Shown piece by piece: positions 11,511-23,412 of a stretch of DNA of 52,794 nucleotides; position 1 is the first letter of the stretch, and every line of letters starts with the position of its first letter. The translations under genes and the position numbers were made by a program. The stretch is taken from assembly GCA_029834535.1 (NCBI GenBank), contig JAQMWT010000008.1, forward strand, positions 1 through 52,794, read 5' to 3'. The stretch is from Chrysophaeum taylorii (lineage: Eukaryota; Sar; Pelagophyceae; Pelagomonadales; Pelagomonadaceae). The notes beneath the pieces were generated by a model, which was not told where the DNA came from, made no database searches, and saw nothing but the letters and a program-made list of their open reading frames with translations.

Positions 11511-11525
11511 GGGGACGGCATGGCA

Positions 11526-14500
11526 TTAGCCTAACCGTCCAGGCGCCGGTGCAGGGACCCGGTGGCCGAGAGACAGACGTAGGGGCACCAAGTTGACGTT
11601 TCTGTAAGCGTCTTGGCGCTCCCTGAAGTGCGCCTGTGCGTAATGCCGTTGCAGGAGGTGGGCGGTGGCTGCACCGCCTTCGACATACTGGATGCCTGCC
11701 AGAAGGAGACGGGCACGCTCACGGTGCACCGTGTTGGAGAGACGCCGGTAGAGGCGCGTTGTCTGAGCCGCCGTGGCTGCCGCGAGGGAAGGAGCACCCT
11801 CCGTGAGGCCAGTGTTGATGCCAATTTGACGGGCAACACGGTGGAGGAGACCATGTAGGTTGTCACTACCCTCCGCGAAATTACCAACTACAAACCCCAG
11901 CTCGGACCCGAACTCCGCGAGGCGGTCCCGGAACGGGCCCCGCGAGGCTGCCGGGTCGACCCCGCAGAATTTCCTGTCGGCGTATGCAGCGTGCGCGACG
12001 TATTCGCGTTGGATGTCGTTGGCCCGCTTGTCGACCGGGGTCGGGGTGCCAAAATTCGCGGCGGCGATCGACGTTAGTGGTCGGATACCGCGACGGGCAG
12101 AATACGATCGTTTTTTCGCCCTCGGCGGAGACCGCCCGGAGTAGGCGTTCCTGGTGGCTTCGCGATTGATAAGTCAGGAACGAGCCTCGACGTGGACTCG
12201 AAAGAACGGAAAGCACGCCGGGCGAGGGGTGGGACGCAATTCCAAAGCAAGCCCGAGGGCTCGACCGTGTGCCGGACGCCCCCTTTCGTGCATGAGGCCA
12301 CTCAACACGTAAAGCACCGAGTCGTGCATACAGGACCGAGCTCCGTTGCGGTTGACCAAGCGATTATCCGTGAGCACGACGTTACCGTTCGCGTCGAGAA
12401 CCCGCTGGGTGTCTGTCGCCAAGAATGCCACGCCCGGACAGCGGTACGTAGGCCGGCGACGGCAGCCCGAAGAAGTTGCCACAACGACTTCCGGGAAGTC
12501 GCCGTTCGAGAATGCCAGATATCGCGAGGGCCATGAAGCCACCCAGGCGGTGGAGAGCTTGTCGGCGCACAGGAAGGACGCGTTGCGGACGTCACGCGCA
12601 GGGAGAGCACGACGAAGGCTCGCCTCAAGGCGCTCGGCGCGAAGAGCCTCGCGTTGTCTCGTCACGACCCGCTGTACCTTCCCGTACGGGGCTCTGGCCG
12701 ATGTGTCAATGCCCGCGCATTGTACTGGCGCGGCCAATGGGCCCTCGTCAGGCCTCCCGGCGTCCGCCTGCAAACGGCTCCAAGCGCCACACAAAGAAAA
12801 GAAAAGAAAAGAAAAGAGCGGGCCAGCAAGGACGTTGGTTGGGATGCCGCAAGGGTCGCGAAGCGCGAGCTCATGTTGGCTGCGTCGAAAGAGTTACGCC
12901 CCAGCAAGGGTGCGAGCGGCTCGCAGAAACCGCTCACTGTGCCGCCCATGGCCGGAGAGCGGCTGAGCATGCGGGGGAGGACCGCACAGAAGGTCCCAGT
13001 GATGAAAGCCGCATCAGCGACATCGGCACGCGAGCGCAATCCAAGGCCACGCAACCGACCGGGAAAACGCAGGCGGCGTGTCGCAAAGGTGTCCGCACCC
13101 ACAACATCGCCGGCAGAGCCCAGCGCCGTGTAGTAGGTAGGTGTCAAGGGCCGCGGCGTCGAAACGGGCGAGGGCTGCACGCGAGTCGGCTGGGTAGGCG
13201 TGCTGGGTAACGTGGTCTGCAAGAGAAGTAGCACAGTAGTACATGACAGGATGGGCGGCATTGGCGCGAGTGTGACGTGAGTGTTCGTTGAATAGTTTCA
13301 ATAATCTTATTGCACATTCTGTCGATTCTCTCGCTCACCTCTTGCCGGGCAAACGACGGGGTGCCAACCGCAATGCCGCCAATCGTGATGCTCTCACTCT
13401 CACGACCCTAATTCCGCGGAGAGTTCGAAACGAACAGCCGCCCACTGTGCGCCAATCCACTATATCCTTGACGGAGGGGTCGTCCAAGGCGCGAAGACCC
13501 TGGGCCGGGCAGTGGAGGTAGGACTTGTCAAGCCGCAGTGTACCGTTGCGCACCTTGATCTCCTCACCATACGCCAGAGCTGCCAGCACAGCTTCGCGTT
13601 GGGGGACTTCCATGACATGACGCCGTCATCGAAGAAGAAAAAGCGGGCACAACCCCCGTGCGAGCAGAGGCGGTCGTCTGATGCCTTCATCTCGGGGAAG
13701 GCAGCCACCGCGCATACAGCCGGGAAGGTGGGCATGCCCCCCGGCGTCTCCGCCGTTCTCTGAACGGAAGGAGGCAAAGTCGCCGCCGTCAAGAACTCAA
13801 TGGGGGAAAAAAAAGGGCGTCAACTCGGCCTCTGCAAGTCGTCCGAGCGACGACGCAAGGTTTGCCCCCTGCAGCGTAGCATCGCTGTATCGACAGTCGC
13901 GCGTTCGATGCGGTCGAAGCAGCTCTCCTCGTCGAGCTTGATGATGGCAAAATCGGCACGTAGCTCTTCCAACAAATTGCGCAGTCCAAAGATGAACTGA
14001 GAGATCCCGTGAGGTACGCCAACGCCGCACTGAACTGGATAGCAATGTGCGGCAACATCGTCACGGATTCGTAACGCGAAAGCGCGGCCAGTGGCTCTCG
14101 CGCGCACGCAGCCCATCGCAATAGGACGCGCGTCCGGCACCGCCTCCGGGGACTCGAGAGGTTTCTTCAAGAGCGGCACGAGGAGGCTGGTACCGACGTA
14201 GGTGTAGTACCAGGCGGGAAGCTCGCCGGCAGCATAATACGCAGACTCGAAAAACTCGTTTGCAAGAGACATGACGCGCTTGGCCTTTTGGCGGGGGAAT
14301 TCTTCGTACGCCAGGACGGAGAGATGCTCGTTCCGGAGGAGCCCTGCGGGCCCGATCCCCGCCTTGGGTGGCAAGCGGCGATAAACCTCGGTAAGGTCGA
14401 GGACAATACGCGGCGCGGAGCCGCGATCGAAGCCCCCAATCGGCGGCCGATAGCGCGCGACGGGTGTTTTGTAGCTGCCATCTGGGCGATAGATAACGCG

Positions 14501-15504
14501 CGCATCGCTGGCGACGCCCAAACTGACAATAAGCGCGACGGCCTTTCCCAACTGACCGGCATGAATGAATGACCCTGGTCAGATCGCGCCGGCCGCGCGC
14601 GCGTGCGTTATCCACGTCACCGACGAAGCAGTCGAAGACACGCTCGTAGTCCCGACGTTCCCACGGCTCAATAAAGCGGGCCGCGACAGCCGCGCTCGCC
14701 CCCGCGAACCGATCGGAAGAAGAGGAAGTGCGCGACAGTCAGCCACTTGATAGCCCGCGAACGCTCCAAATCGTCGGTCCTTCCATCGCTCGTTATGTCG
14801 ACCATGGCCCGTGCCCAGCGCACTGCGACGTCGGGATGGCACGGGTTCACATTTGCCGCGAGGGGCAGGACATGGAGCATGGGTCCAGGTCGAGCTCGTC
14901 GATAACCGACCAGGGATTCGCAAGATCCATACGTGCCATGATGGGGGCGGATATGCCGCGCGAAGATGATCCGCCGCTGTCTGGGCTGTAGCAGCGGGGC
15001 AGCCATGGCCGCAGCTCGCGCGGCCGCGGCAATGTCGGCAGCATCGGCTGCAGCTCGAGCACCTGCCGCCCGAGCTGCCGCCGCAGCGCTATCTCGCCTC
15101 GCCTCCGCCTCTGCTGCGGCGGCCGCCGCATGGGCTGCAGTTCGAGCACCTGCCGCCCGAGCTGCCGCCGCTGCCGCTTGAGCCGCCGCCGCCGGGTCGG
15201 GAGCTGACTGTCGCCGTCGGCGCCCTGTGCCTCTTGACCCTGACCGGCCAGGGTGTGGCTGTGAAGGTGGCGCTGGCGGTTGAGTAGTAGGGTGGCTGCG
15301 CGTACTCCGACCGTGCGTGCGCACGAACGAGTCGTAGCGCTCCTTACGGCATTGCGCAGGGCCGTGAAGGCGCCTGCCGGCGTACTCCTGATCCACAGCT
15401 GCAGAGCGCTCCCGGGCGTATGCGACCGCAGCAGCTAAAGCGGCTTCATTGTCCGTGGCGAAGGTTCCCCCCAAGTGGCGCGTCACGAGCAGCGACGCCG
15501 TCAA
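11526..15504 (-). pseudogene. RT-element polyprotein (ORF2-like), frameshifted
   Basis: Coding pieces on the minus strand align with a known eukaryotic RT family whose members read RPIAVG, then QxGVG, then a motif A, then xDDG. Here 14551-13820 encodes DARPIAMG, QCGVGVPHGISQ and motif A as IIKLDEESCFDRIER. Motif C is FFFFDDGVM near 13620-13645, in another frame, followed by LRLDKSYLHC near 13530. Downstream, FPGRLRGLGLRS (near 13060) and a DANGNVVL ... RNGARSCMHDSV block (near 12370) match the conserved C-terminal region of that family. The final stretch, with FGSELGFVVGNFAEG (near 11880), ends at 11526. A frame break sits at a run of eight A (plus strand) near 13804, and motif B is not recognisable. 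The alanine-rich region 15200-14980 is low complexity. The copy is very unlikely to be active. Confidence 0.7.
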
Positions 15505-17887
15505 TCAAAATTTTGGCACGGTTGAGGGAAGCGAAGAAGACCTGCTGGGCTTTGGGCTCGTGGAACACCGAGAATCGAGCTGCGGTCGCCCCATCGATGG
15601 CCATGCGCACAATCCGCGCAGCCTTGCGGAATTCGGCGTTCGCCCGAGTCGACGACCAAGTAATCCCGAACACAGCTCGGGCGGCGCCCATAGAGAAAGA
15701 AGCCGCGAAGTCCATGGAGCGCGGCGTATAAATGGTATTAATGAACTGCTCGACTTCGCTCTGAGGCGATGTGGAACACGAACGGGAGGGCTTGCTCGAG
15801 GGCCGAACCGAGAGCGACAGCCGTCGTCGAGTGCAAGGGCACGAATGCTGCCGCAACAGAGAGACCGAGTGCGGTGACCAGTCCCCGACTGCCCATGGCC
15901 GTGAAGGCGGGACTGATGTCAACTATGGTCACCGACTCGAGCCCGTGTGACGACGGGACGGAACGCCGAACGGCTCGCGCCTTGCGAGCGGGGTGGAAAG
16001 CATCCGCCCCGCCGGATTCGGGGTCTCGGATCGGCCTCGCAAATCGCAGGTGTAGCATGCCGCGATCAAGGCGAGCGGAGGAGCTTACCGCTCGTCGCTG
16101 TGTGGCCGCTGCGTCTCAAACTCCCTCCATTACTTCAACTCGCCATACTGCAGCAGCGTGACCCGGTGCTCCCAGCGTCCCGCGATGCCATCGCCTGCGA
16201 ACCTCGACCTCGAAGCGCTTCTGACGTGAATTTCTTCATACACTTTCAACCAAAGGCCCGCCACGCGGGTGCCGATTTTGAGAAAGTATGTGGGAGTGAG
16301 GTATTTTGGCCAATCGGGTGCCTAGGTGGCTGTACTCTGCACGATGCCATCGGCTCCAAACACAACATCAGGCGACGTCCGCCGCGGGCCACGCGAGGGT
16401 CGTGCGGACGTTCAGCTTGCTGCGCTTTTTTCGCGCTAGGGAAACTTCCATTGTCCTCGTCTTCCAGCGCGGGGTCCGCCGGGAACACCGGCGTCGGGGC
16501 CCGCCGCGAATGCAGCCATGCGAAGTCGTCGTCCATCGCGCCCTCCTCGCCGTATTCGTTGTCCTCGGGAAGCTGGCTGCTTGGGCCGTCAAACACAAGG
16601 CGGGGCGGTTCGCGCGAAACCGTCGTCGCAGGAAACGGATACCCAGCCCAACAACTTTCGTGCGACCATCCTTGGAGTTTTCGTCGAATACCACCTCCAT
16701 AGGGCATCCAGTAGCAACCGGGATGACTCGCAGAAATGCCTCGACCCGTGACCCAACCAAAACCAGTCGATCGTTGGGTAGCTTCGAGCTGCCGCTCGTT
16801 GTCCGCTTCCTCGGGTGGCGCGACACTCCCCAACCTTGTGGCCTTGAGAAGCTCGTCAACGTCCAAAATGCCGCCTCGCGTCGAGTTCGACACGCTGGGT
16901 CGTCGAGGTCCCGAACACTATCAGCTGCCGTCGCCGCGAGTCAGTCACCACAGCCACGGCATTGGAGCAATGGTGCTCCCGGCGCGCGGTAGTAGCCTGC
17001 GCCTCGTGGTTCTGCCGATCGCGACGAGCCGCCTCCATCAACGCTCCTTTATAGTTGACGCTGAGTGTGGCGAGGCGGTCTCCATCAACTCGATCGCGCG
17101 TTATAGCCTTTGTCGTCGTCGTCGTTGTTGTTAGACGAGCGACCTCGTCGGCGACGAGGTCGCTGGCGCTTGGCCGAAAAACCTCGTGGCGGTGCGGTCG
17201 AAGATGTGGTCTACTTGGCACGAGACGACCCCAGCGCAGCTTTCGACGCTCGTGTTGAAGAGTAATACTTCAAGGTGCCAAACTCGATCGAGTTCCACGG
17301 CGCGTGCGTCGTCAAAGGACGTCTGGTTGACCGCCGCGAGGTCGCCGCCCCCACACTAGCGCATAGACTGCCCCCCTCGAAGGTTGCAGGCGCATGCCCA
17401 GGCCCGGAGCGCGTCGAGCATGGTCTTGGCCTCTTGATCATTGGTGTCTCAGTTGGAGAGCCGTGCCCAAACAGCCGCGACAAGGCCACGCTTTTGGTCG
17501 GAGATCTCATACTTCCAGTTCGAGGTCTCGTTTGACGCGAACCTGGGTGGTGGTGGTGGTGATCGCGTCTCTTTGCCGTCGATCCGAGACGCGTCCGTCG
17601 ACGACGTCACCGGGTAGGGTGATGGCAGCCTCTTGAATAATGACTGACGCCCATCTCGAACCGGAAAGTCGCGACGGAAGCTCCACGTCGACGACGACTT
17701 TCTGGAGGTGTCCGAGGACCGAGGCCGAAGGCGCAACCAGTTTCGCGCGCAGTTCCCCCGAGCTTCGATTCCGAACCTTTGCCGACGGCTTCCGCGGGAT
17801 CCACGCTTGCTTCTCGAGGGCCGCGACCCGCTCGATCTCCTCCTTTTTCATATGGACCTCGGCGGGATGTACATGCTCGATCTCCAT
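15446..17887 (-). pseudogene. Upstream ORF region of the RT element (ORF1-like)
   Basis: Several minus-strand open frames follow one another: 17887-17507 (begins MEIEHVHPAEVHMKKEE), 17221-16856, 16893-16246 (begins MSNSTRGGILDVDELL), 16058-15738 (contains SVTIVDISPAFTAMGSRG) and 15922-15446 (contains MDFAASFSMGAARAVFGI). Neighbouring pieces overlap in different frames, so this is one or two ancestral ORFs broken by indels. I recognise no domain. Position just upstream of the RT polyprotein suggests an ORF1 or the N-terminal part of the same polyprotein. Confidence 0.4.
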
Positions 17888-18115
17888 TTGCTTCGAGATT
17901 ATAATTGACCTCGAGTTGTCGCAAGGCCCGAGGTAGTCGGTTCCTCAGCCGCAGCCTGTCATGCCGCCTCCTTTTACTACTGCTGGGGGTGTTGGGCTTG
18001 TCGATGGACTGCTACGGCTGCACCCCCTGCTTAACCCCTCGGTTGAGGGCTCCCTCCTAGGGTTTAGATCCACTCGCCTCGCTTCGCTAACATTAATTAT
18101 TATCTCGCCAAGAGT

Positions 18116-18688
18116 ATGTCGAGCGCGCTGAAGAAGATAAAGAAGGAGGAACCCGACGAGATCGAGACGCAGGTCGCGCAGGAGCTGTACAACCTCGAGG
18201 TGTCGACGTCCGAGTTGAAGGCGGACCTTCGCGAACTTTACTTTCTGTCGGCGCGCGAGATTGAAGTTGGGAGCAAAAAAGCGATCGTTGTGTACGTTCC
18301 GTACGCGAAACTGCGCGCGTACCACAAAATCCAGACGCGGCTCGTGCGCGAGCTCGAGAAGAAGTTCTCGGGGCGCCACGTCATGATCGTGGCCCAGAGA
18401 ACGATTTTGGGAAAGAATTACCCGCGCGCTACCAAAAACAAAGGGCCTCGGCCGCGTTCGCGCACGCTCACTTCCGTCCAGAACGCGATACTCGAGGACG
18501 TCGTGTACCCCACCGAGATCGTCGGCAAGCGCACCCGTTGCAAAATGGATGGCTCGAAGGTGTTGAAGGTCTTTCTCGACCCCAAGGACCAAGTCAACGT
18601 CGAAACTAAGCTCGACACCTTTTCCGTCGTCTACAAGAAACTCACCAATAAGGAGGTCATCTTCGAGTTTCCCGTCCTCGAACCGTAA
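18116..18688 (+). CDS. RPS7: 40S ribosomal protein eS7
   Basis: This single-exon gene encodes 190 residues, the normal length for the eukaryotic small-subunit protein eS7, which acts in 40S assembly near the head/body junction. Family hallmarks are visible: the N-terminal helical segment ([12 protein letters not shown]), the central [19 protein letters not shown] block, the [14 protein letters not shown] block, the basic loop with [19 protein letters not shown], and the C-terminal [18 protein letters not shown]. The start is the first ATG of the frame and gives the expected N terminus. The gene sits between the 5' end of a decayed RT element (about 230 bp upstream) and the NDH-2 gene. No frame damage is seen; it is presumably a functional housekeeping gene. 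Confidence 0.97.
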   Translation: MSSALKKIKKEEPDEIETQVAQELYNLEVSTSELKADLRELYFLSAREIEVGSKKAIVVYVPYAKLRAYHKIQTRLVRELEKKFSGRHVMIVAQRTILGKNYPRATKNKGPRPRSRTLTSVQNAILEDVVYPTEIVGKRTRCKMDGSKVLKVFLDPKDQVNVETKLDTFSVVYKKLTNKEVIFEFPVLEP

Positions 18689-19611
18689 TTATGACCTCGG
18701 AGCGCCAGAGATAGTGGTGGTTTTATTGCAGCTACCTCGTGACGAGCGTGGATGAGAGTTAATATTACACGAACGTGATCAGCGCCTTAAATTGTGGTTG
18801 GCGAAGACGCTCACCGCCTATAGGAGGCGGGCGCGTGTGTGACGTCGGGTGACGTCGAGCCTCCTGTTGTTAGTTAGAAAGGGCGCTCTGACCACCTTCT
18901 TTCTTCGGCTCAGGGATTATTCGCAGCACAATCAAAATCCTCCAGGTAATAGGTCTACGATGTTGAATGATTGACGGGCCAACCGCTAGCACGACAATAG
19001 CGCACGAAGAGGAACAAACAACACCCCGGCTGATTCCCCTCTTGAAAGCGCGCCCATTACAGACAGACAGGTCTCTTCTAATTCTCCAGTCGCCACGCCA
19101 ATAATGCCCCCCCCCCTCTGAGAGAGAATAAGCTTGCCTGCTGGTTCCTACGTCGTCTGTCAAAAGAATCTCCTTCCTGAATGTAAGCGGCATACTACCA
19201 TCCATCCATATGGCAGCGACCGGCTCGGCACGTACCGCCTCTCTCATCGTTGCCTTTTTACCGCGTCGCGCGCGATCCCGGTAGATAAGAGCCACGACGC
19301 GGCGGCGTCCGGAGTTTTTTTTTCCAGTAGTCTTGAGGGGTCAGAGCAATGGGGGGTCATCCCGACCGACACCTTTGAGAAAAAAAAAACAAACAATGTT
19401 TTTGCCAAGCGAGCTGCTGGTTCCGTCGCGACGTACAAAGGTGGGTGGTGAAACTTCAATTACGGGGCAGTTCTTTCAGTCAGTACCCTATAAAGAACGC
19501 GCAGAATGTCGCAGCTTCAACGGATCTTTCCCATCGATCGTGTCGAAGAACAATCCTAATAACGGAGCGACCCCCCGTTTTTTTTCGTTTTGTTGCGAGA
19601 TCACAAATCAT
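18689..19611. other. Intergenic region between eS7 and NDH-2
   Basis: About 920 bp should hold the eS7 3'UTR and the NDH-2 promoter and 5'UTR. Short GTTAGTTAG runs occur near 18866. There are short open frames on both strands but none with a recognisable protein. Poly-T and poly-A tracts lie near 19315 and 19380. Confidence 0.4.
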
Positions 19612-21150
19612 ATGATGTTCGCGCTGCTGTTGTTGCTTTTCGGAGTTTGCCAGGGGCTCGCGCCCCCCGCAAGCACCACCACCACCACCACCAGGCCGCG
19701 GGCCCCGAAGAAGAATAATCATGATGATGAAGCGCTGGATACACCACCACCACCGCCTGAGACGAAGAAGAAGAATAACGTGTGTCCGCTGGCGACGGTC
19801 GTGGAGGCATCCCTCGACACCGTTGAAGACGTGACGATGCACGCGCGGCGGCAGCTGGAGAGAGAAGAGTTGGGCGAGGAGAAGCTGGTGATTCTCGGGA
19901 GCGGATGGGCGGCGCACGCGATGCTCAAGGTCATCGACGCGTCCAAATTTCGCGTCACGGTCGTCTCGCCCGTCAACCATTTCGCGTTCACGCCAATGCT
20001 GCCGAGCGCCGCGACCGGCACGGTCGAATACCGTTCGATGACCGAGAGCGTGAGCCGGTCGAATCCGTACGTCGAATACGTCGAAGCGTCCGCGCGAGCG
20101 GTAGACGCGGAGGAGGGGAAGGTGTCGCTCGACGACGGGACGAGCATCGAGTACGACAAACTCGTGTGTGCGGTCGGGGTCAGAGTGAACGACGCCGTGC
20201 GCGGCGCGGAGCATTGCTTCCGGCTCAAGCAAGTCGAAGACGCGGTGGCTTTGCGTCGGGCAATTTCGAGGAATTTTGAAAAGGCGGCGAGAACGGGGGA
20301 CAATCGGCTGGTCACGTACGTGGTAGTCGGCGGAGGGCCGACGGGCGTCGAACTCGCGGGCGAACTCTGCGATTTCATAAAGGACGTGGGGCGCCGCTTC
20401 AAGAAGCTCGCCCCGAAAGTCGTTTTGGTGCACGCGGGGGCGCAGCTCCTCCAGCAATTCGAGAACCCGCAGCGCGTGGAAGCGCTCCGGGCTCTCCAAG
20501 CTCAAGGCGTCGACGTGCGATTGGGCGTGAAAGTCTCGGAAGTAAGGGACGGAGAAATGGTCGTGGACGACAACATTTTGCCTTTTGGGATTGCGATTTG
20601 GTGCGCCGGAACGATGGCCCAGCCCTTTATGGAAACTTTTCTCCGAGGTCTACCCTCAGAAGCAAAGGCCGGCCGAGGCTTCGTCGCGGTCGACGACTGG
20701 CTGCGCGTCCGAGGTACCCAGGACATCTTCGCCTTGGGCGACTGCGCGCGGCTCGAGCGGTTTTACCCACAAACGGCCCAAGTCGCGGCGCAACAAGGGG
20801 CATTCCTGGCGCGCCACCTCAACCGCGGCTACGACGGCTCTACCCCCCCTCGCTTGCCCCATTCTTCCCCCAACTGGGAGCAGTTTTGGGTCTCCGTTGT
20901 CCGGAGAGCTTCCGAAGCTCCGACGTTCGACTTCCTCGACCTCGGGATGCTGGCATACCTCGGCGGCGGCGCCGCTCTCTCCCAGCTCCGCTTCGGCGAT
21001 CTCCCGCTCGGCGCCTACTCGGGTTCGGCGGCCTATCTTCTCTGGAAGTCAGTTTACCTCGTCAAACAAGTCGCCACGAGGAACCGCGTCCTCGTCACCT
21101 TCGACTGGTTCAAGACGGCGCTCTTCGGCCGCGACATCACCCGCCTCTGA
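19612..21150 (+). CDS. Type II NADH dehydrogenase (alternative NADH:quinone oxidoreductase)
   Basis: This 512-residue protein belongs to the rotenone-insensitive NDH-2 family, which passes electrons from NAD(P)H through FAD to quinone without pumping protons. The FAD dinucleotide fold is LVILGSGWAA near residue 97. The NAD(P)H fold is YVVVGGGPTGVELAGEL near residue 240. The second FAD contact is DIFALGDCAR near 370, followed by AQVAAQQG. The C-terminal FDFLDLGMLAYLGGGAALSQ segment and the ending LFGRDITRL are typical of membrane-anchoring ends. I chose ATG 19612 because it opens with a hydrophobic segment (MFALLLLLFGVCQGLAPP), although the frame is open further upstream. The segment resembles a signal peptide, and its junction resembles plastid-targeting presequences of stramenopile algae; a mitochondrial or ER route is also possible. 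A low-complexity T/P/K-rich linker follows to about residue 60. Confidence 0.93.
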   Translation: MMFALLLLLFGVCQGLAPPASTTTTTTRPRAPKKNNHDDEALDTPPPPPETKKKNNVCPLATVVEASLDTVEDVTMHARRQLEREELGEEKLVILGSGWAAHAMLKVIDASKFRVTVVSPVNHFAFTPMLPSAATGTVEYRSMTESVSRSNPYVEYVEASARAVDAEEGKVSLDDGTSIEYDKLVCAVGVRVNDAVRGAEHCFRLKQVEDAVALRRAISRNFEKAARTGDNRLVTYVVVGGGPTGVELAGELCDFIKDVGRRFKKLAPKVVLVHAGAQLLQQFENPQRVEALRALQAQGVDVRLGVKVSEVRDGEMVVDDNILPFGIAIWCAGTMAQPFMETFLRGLPSEAKAGRGFVAVDDWLRVRGTQDIFALGDCARLERFYPQTAQVAAQQGAFLARHLNRGYDGSTPPRLPHSSPNWEQFWVSVVRRASEAPTFDFLDLGMLAYLGGGAALSQLRFGDLPLGAYSGSAAYLLWKSVYLVKQVATRNRVLVTFDWFKTALFGRDITRL

Positions 21151-22156
21151 ATGAGAATGTCATTTATGCTCAGCTTGCTCGTGGAGATCTAGATCTAGAT
21201 CTAGATCTAGCCTAGCCGCGCGACAAGGAGGTAGAATCGGTGGACAGACATAGTGGCGTGGACGAGCCAAATTTATCCGCATGCCCAGAGGCCGCGACTT
21301 TTTCTGGCTGCCTTTTATCGAGGAACACTCGGGGCTCGCCAGGCCATTCGGGAGTGAAATAAGAAGACATGCTGGATACCCATCTAGGGGAGTTACATCC
21401 TGCGTCGTCTCGCGGCGAGAATACCGCCCTCAAAACAACGTCTCAGTTCTACCCCTAAGAGCGACGACGACGACGACGACACCTCATGAGGTTGTTGAGC
21501 CCGAAGAATTGATTGCTGGTGAAACAAACTCGGTCGACGCTCGATGCCCAGTCGCTAACGAACTCGATGATTTCGTCGAGTGTCATCTTGTTTCTTCCTC
21601 CCCTGATGATGAAGATTGCCTCCGTGCTGGTAGATCTGACCGTCGAACTGAGCGTCGCTCGTCTGCCTGGAGATTAAAGCAAGAATAATTCCGAGAGCGG
21701 AATCTAAGGTGGGGTGTCTGCATGGTGGCCTCGAAATGTCATGGGCGGTAGCCTGGATGGTGATCGTAAGACGATCACAATCACCGCGCGGACGTACGTA
21801 TCTCTAGGAGCCGATGAAGTCCTCTCCATAAATGGCACACGACGACGGGGGTGATGTTTTTGGTCTCCTGGCCAACTTCTGGGTTCATCTCGAGCTGATG
21901 TTTGGACCGCTCGTGTAGAATCTTCATCGCGACAGACACTACCCCCTGATTTAAATGTGTGAGCCCACCCCCGAGATCGCTCGCTCCCAGGCGTCGCACC
22001 CTCCCCGAACTCCAATGCGTAATTCATCAAGTGTGTTGCCTGTCGCGTTCGTTTCCCGCGTCCTGGACATCTCGTAGGATCTCACCCCTTTGGCCAACCA
22101 AAATTTCCAGGTTTTCCGCTGAGCAGGGCTGAACGTTTTTTTAGCGGCTCGGAAGA
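21151..22156. other. Intergenic with short relic ORFs
   Basis: A GATCTA repeat (about 21184-21209) lies just after NDH-2. A plus-strand open frame 21281-21688 (135 codons) has an acidic, T-rich C-terminal half. A minus-strand frame 21999-21781 contains THLNQGVVSVAMKILHERSK and reads like a protein fragment. Neither is recognised, and both are probably decayed. Confidence 0.3.
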
Positions 22157-22276
<120 letters not shown>

Positions 22277-22283
22277 CCCCCTC

Positions 22284-22619
22284 TTAGCAGTCGACATTGT
22301 CACGACAGATACCCGAGCAGCTCCACGCAGATCCGAGCTCGCGTACGTACCGTTCATTCTCCACTCGGTACTTGTCCGCGATCTGTGCATCATCTTCGAG
22401 CCTTGGGTCGTTGGATTCGAAGAAGGAGGATGTTCCTGGGGGCTTGTGGTACTGGTTGCACTCACCAACCGACAAGCAGCGGAATAGCACGGTGCGCACT
22501 TCGAGTGCTCGAAATGCCAGTCGAACACTATCCACTTGTTGGCCACCGCCCACGATGTAGATGGTCAACAACAACAACGTTCCATCGCGTCGACGACGCT
22601 TTGATACTTTTGAACTCAA
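22284..22619 (-). CDS. Unrecognised ORF of 111 residues, possibly a fragment
   Basis: The minus-strand frame reads like real protein (VDSVRLAFRALEVRTVLFRC, then an acidic segment NDPRLEDDAQIADKYRVENE), with three cysteines near the C terminus. I recognise no family. It stops right beside the AGAC microsatellite. It may be a transposon-derived fragment or a terminal exon. Confidence 0.25.
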   Translation of the reverse strand: MSSKVSKRRRRDGTLLLLTIYIVGGGQQVDSVRLAFRALEVRTVLFRCLSVGECNQYHKPPGTSSFFESNDPRLEDDAQIADKYRVENERYVRELGSAWSCSGICRDNVDC

Positions 22620-22821
22620 GGGGACTCTTCATCTCGCGTTCATTCGCATTCCCTTTTTACCAGTCACATAATTAATTACGCCTACTACTCGCGCAACAAA
22701 ATGAAGCTTTCAGAAGAAAAAAAAGATCAACTTGTCGTTGATCTTGATAATAAGCTCGAGCGCGATCTCCGGCGTCAGGATATGGTGTTGGTGGATGAGA
22801 GGCCCCTGCGAAATTTTGAAA

Positions 22822-23412
22822 TTATCTACACTCATTCCTCGTGACCTGATCCCGTGCCAGGTGCGCCTCAGCTTCGACTTGTCCAGTTTGTAGAGCCTGA
22901 GTGAAGGCTTCTTCCATCGCCAGGATCTTATCCCAGCTCCCGCGCGACGGCTTGTCCTCACCGTGCGCCAGCATCATGCCCTGCATTGCCCGCTGGCGGA
23001 CCTCCTCCGCATAATCGCTGCCGGTCGTCCGCTTCTTCGTCCACCCAAGCGTCGGAAAAAATCGCGGGCACGACCCGCCCGATCGCCCGCATGATCGATC
23101 GACGAGGGTCTGCGCTTCTTGCGCGCCGTGCCATGAATACCCATCATGGCGTGCTGCTGCTGCAACGGTCTGAGAGCCGCCCTCCCTGCGCCGGCTGATG
23201 TCGTAAACTGCAAGCGAGGAAGTTGATGTGCGATCCTTTACTTCATGCTTCTGAACTAGAGGTAGACGCGACTTTTGGTACTTATTGGATGTGTGCAACG
23301 AGAAGATGGCGATCTTCAATGTGACGCAGCAGAAAAGTAAAGTGCTCTGAAAAAATATAGTGCAACAATGCGAGCAACAACGCGGACCGCCAATGCACTC
23401 AGCCAGACACAT
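22822..23412 (-). CDS. Unrecognised ORF of 196 residues, probably decayed
   Basis: Only the C-terminal 65 residues (from SDYAEEVRQRAMQGMM to the stop) look like a folded helical segment. The N-terminal part is compositionally odd, and alternative frames upstream (for example KAASIAEEAIYDVVGVNG near 23570) look more coding, suggesting frame breaks. No family is recognised. Confidence 0.2.
   Translation of the reverse strand: MCLAECIGGPRCCSHCCTIFFQSTLLFCCVTLKIAIFSLHTSNKYQKSRLPLVQKHEVKDRTSTSSLAVYDISRRREGGSQTVAAAARHDGYSWHGAQEAQTLVDRSCGRSGGSCPRFFPTLGWTKKRTTGSDYAEEVRQRAMQGMMLAHGEDKPSRGSWDKILAMEEAFTQALQTGQVEAEAHLARDQVTRNECR

Larger units (their letters stand above)
11390..17930 (-). mobile_element. 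Reverse-transcriptase element (non-LTR-like), degenerate
   Basis: The minus strand carries the parts of one retroelement in order: upstream ORFs (17887-15446), an alanine-rich linker region (15504-14668), an RT core (14551-13460), a C-terminal region (13261-11526), and a 3' flank whose tail (11412-11510) recurs at 42.04 and 42.95 kb. No long terminal repeats are seen. The 5' end lies within about 200 bp of the divergent eS7 gene. Multiple frame breaks indicate an inactive copy. Confidence 0.7.
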
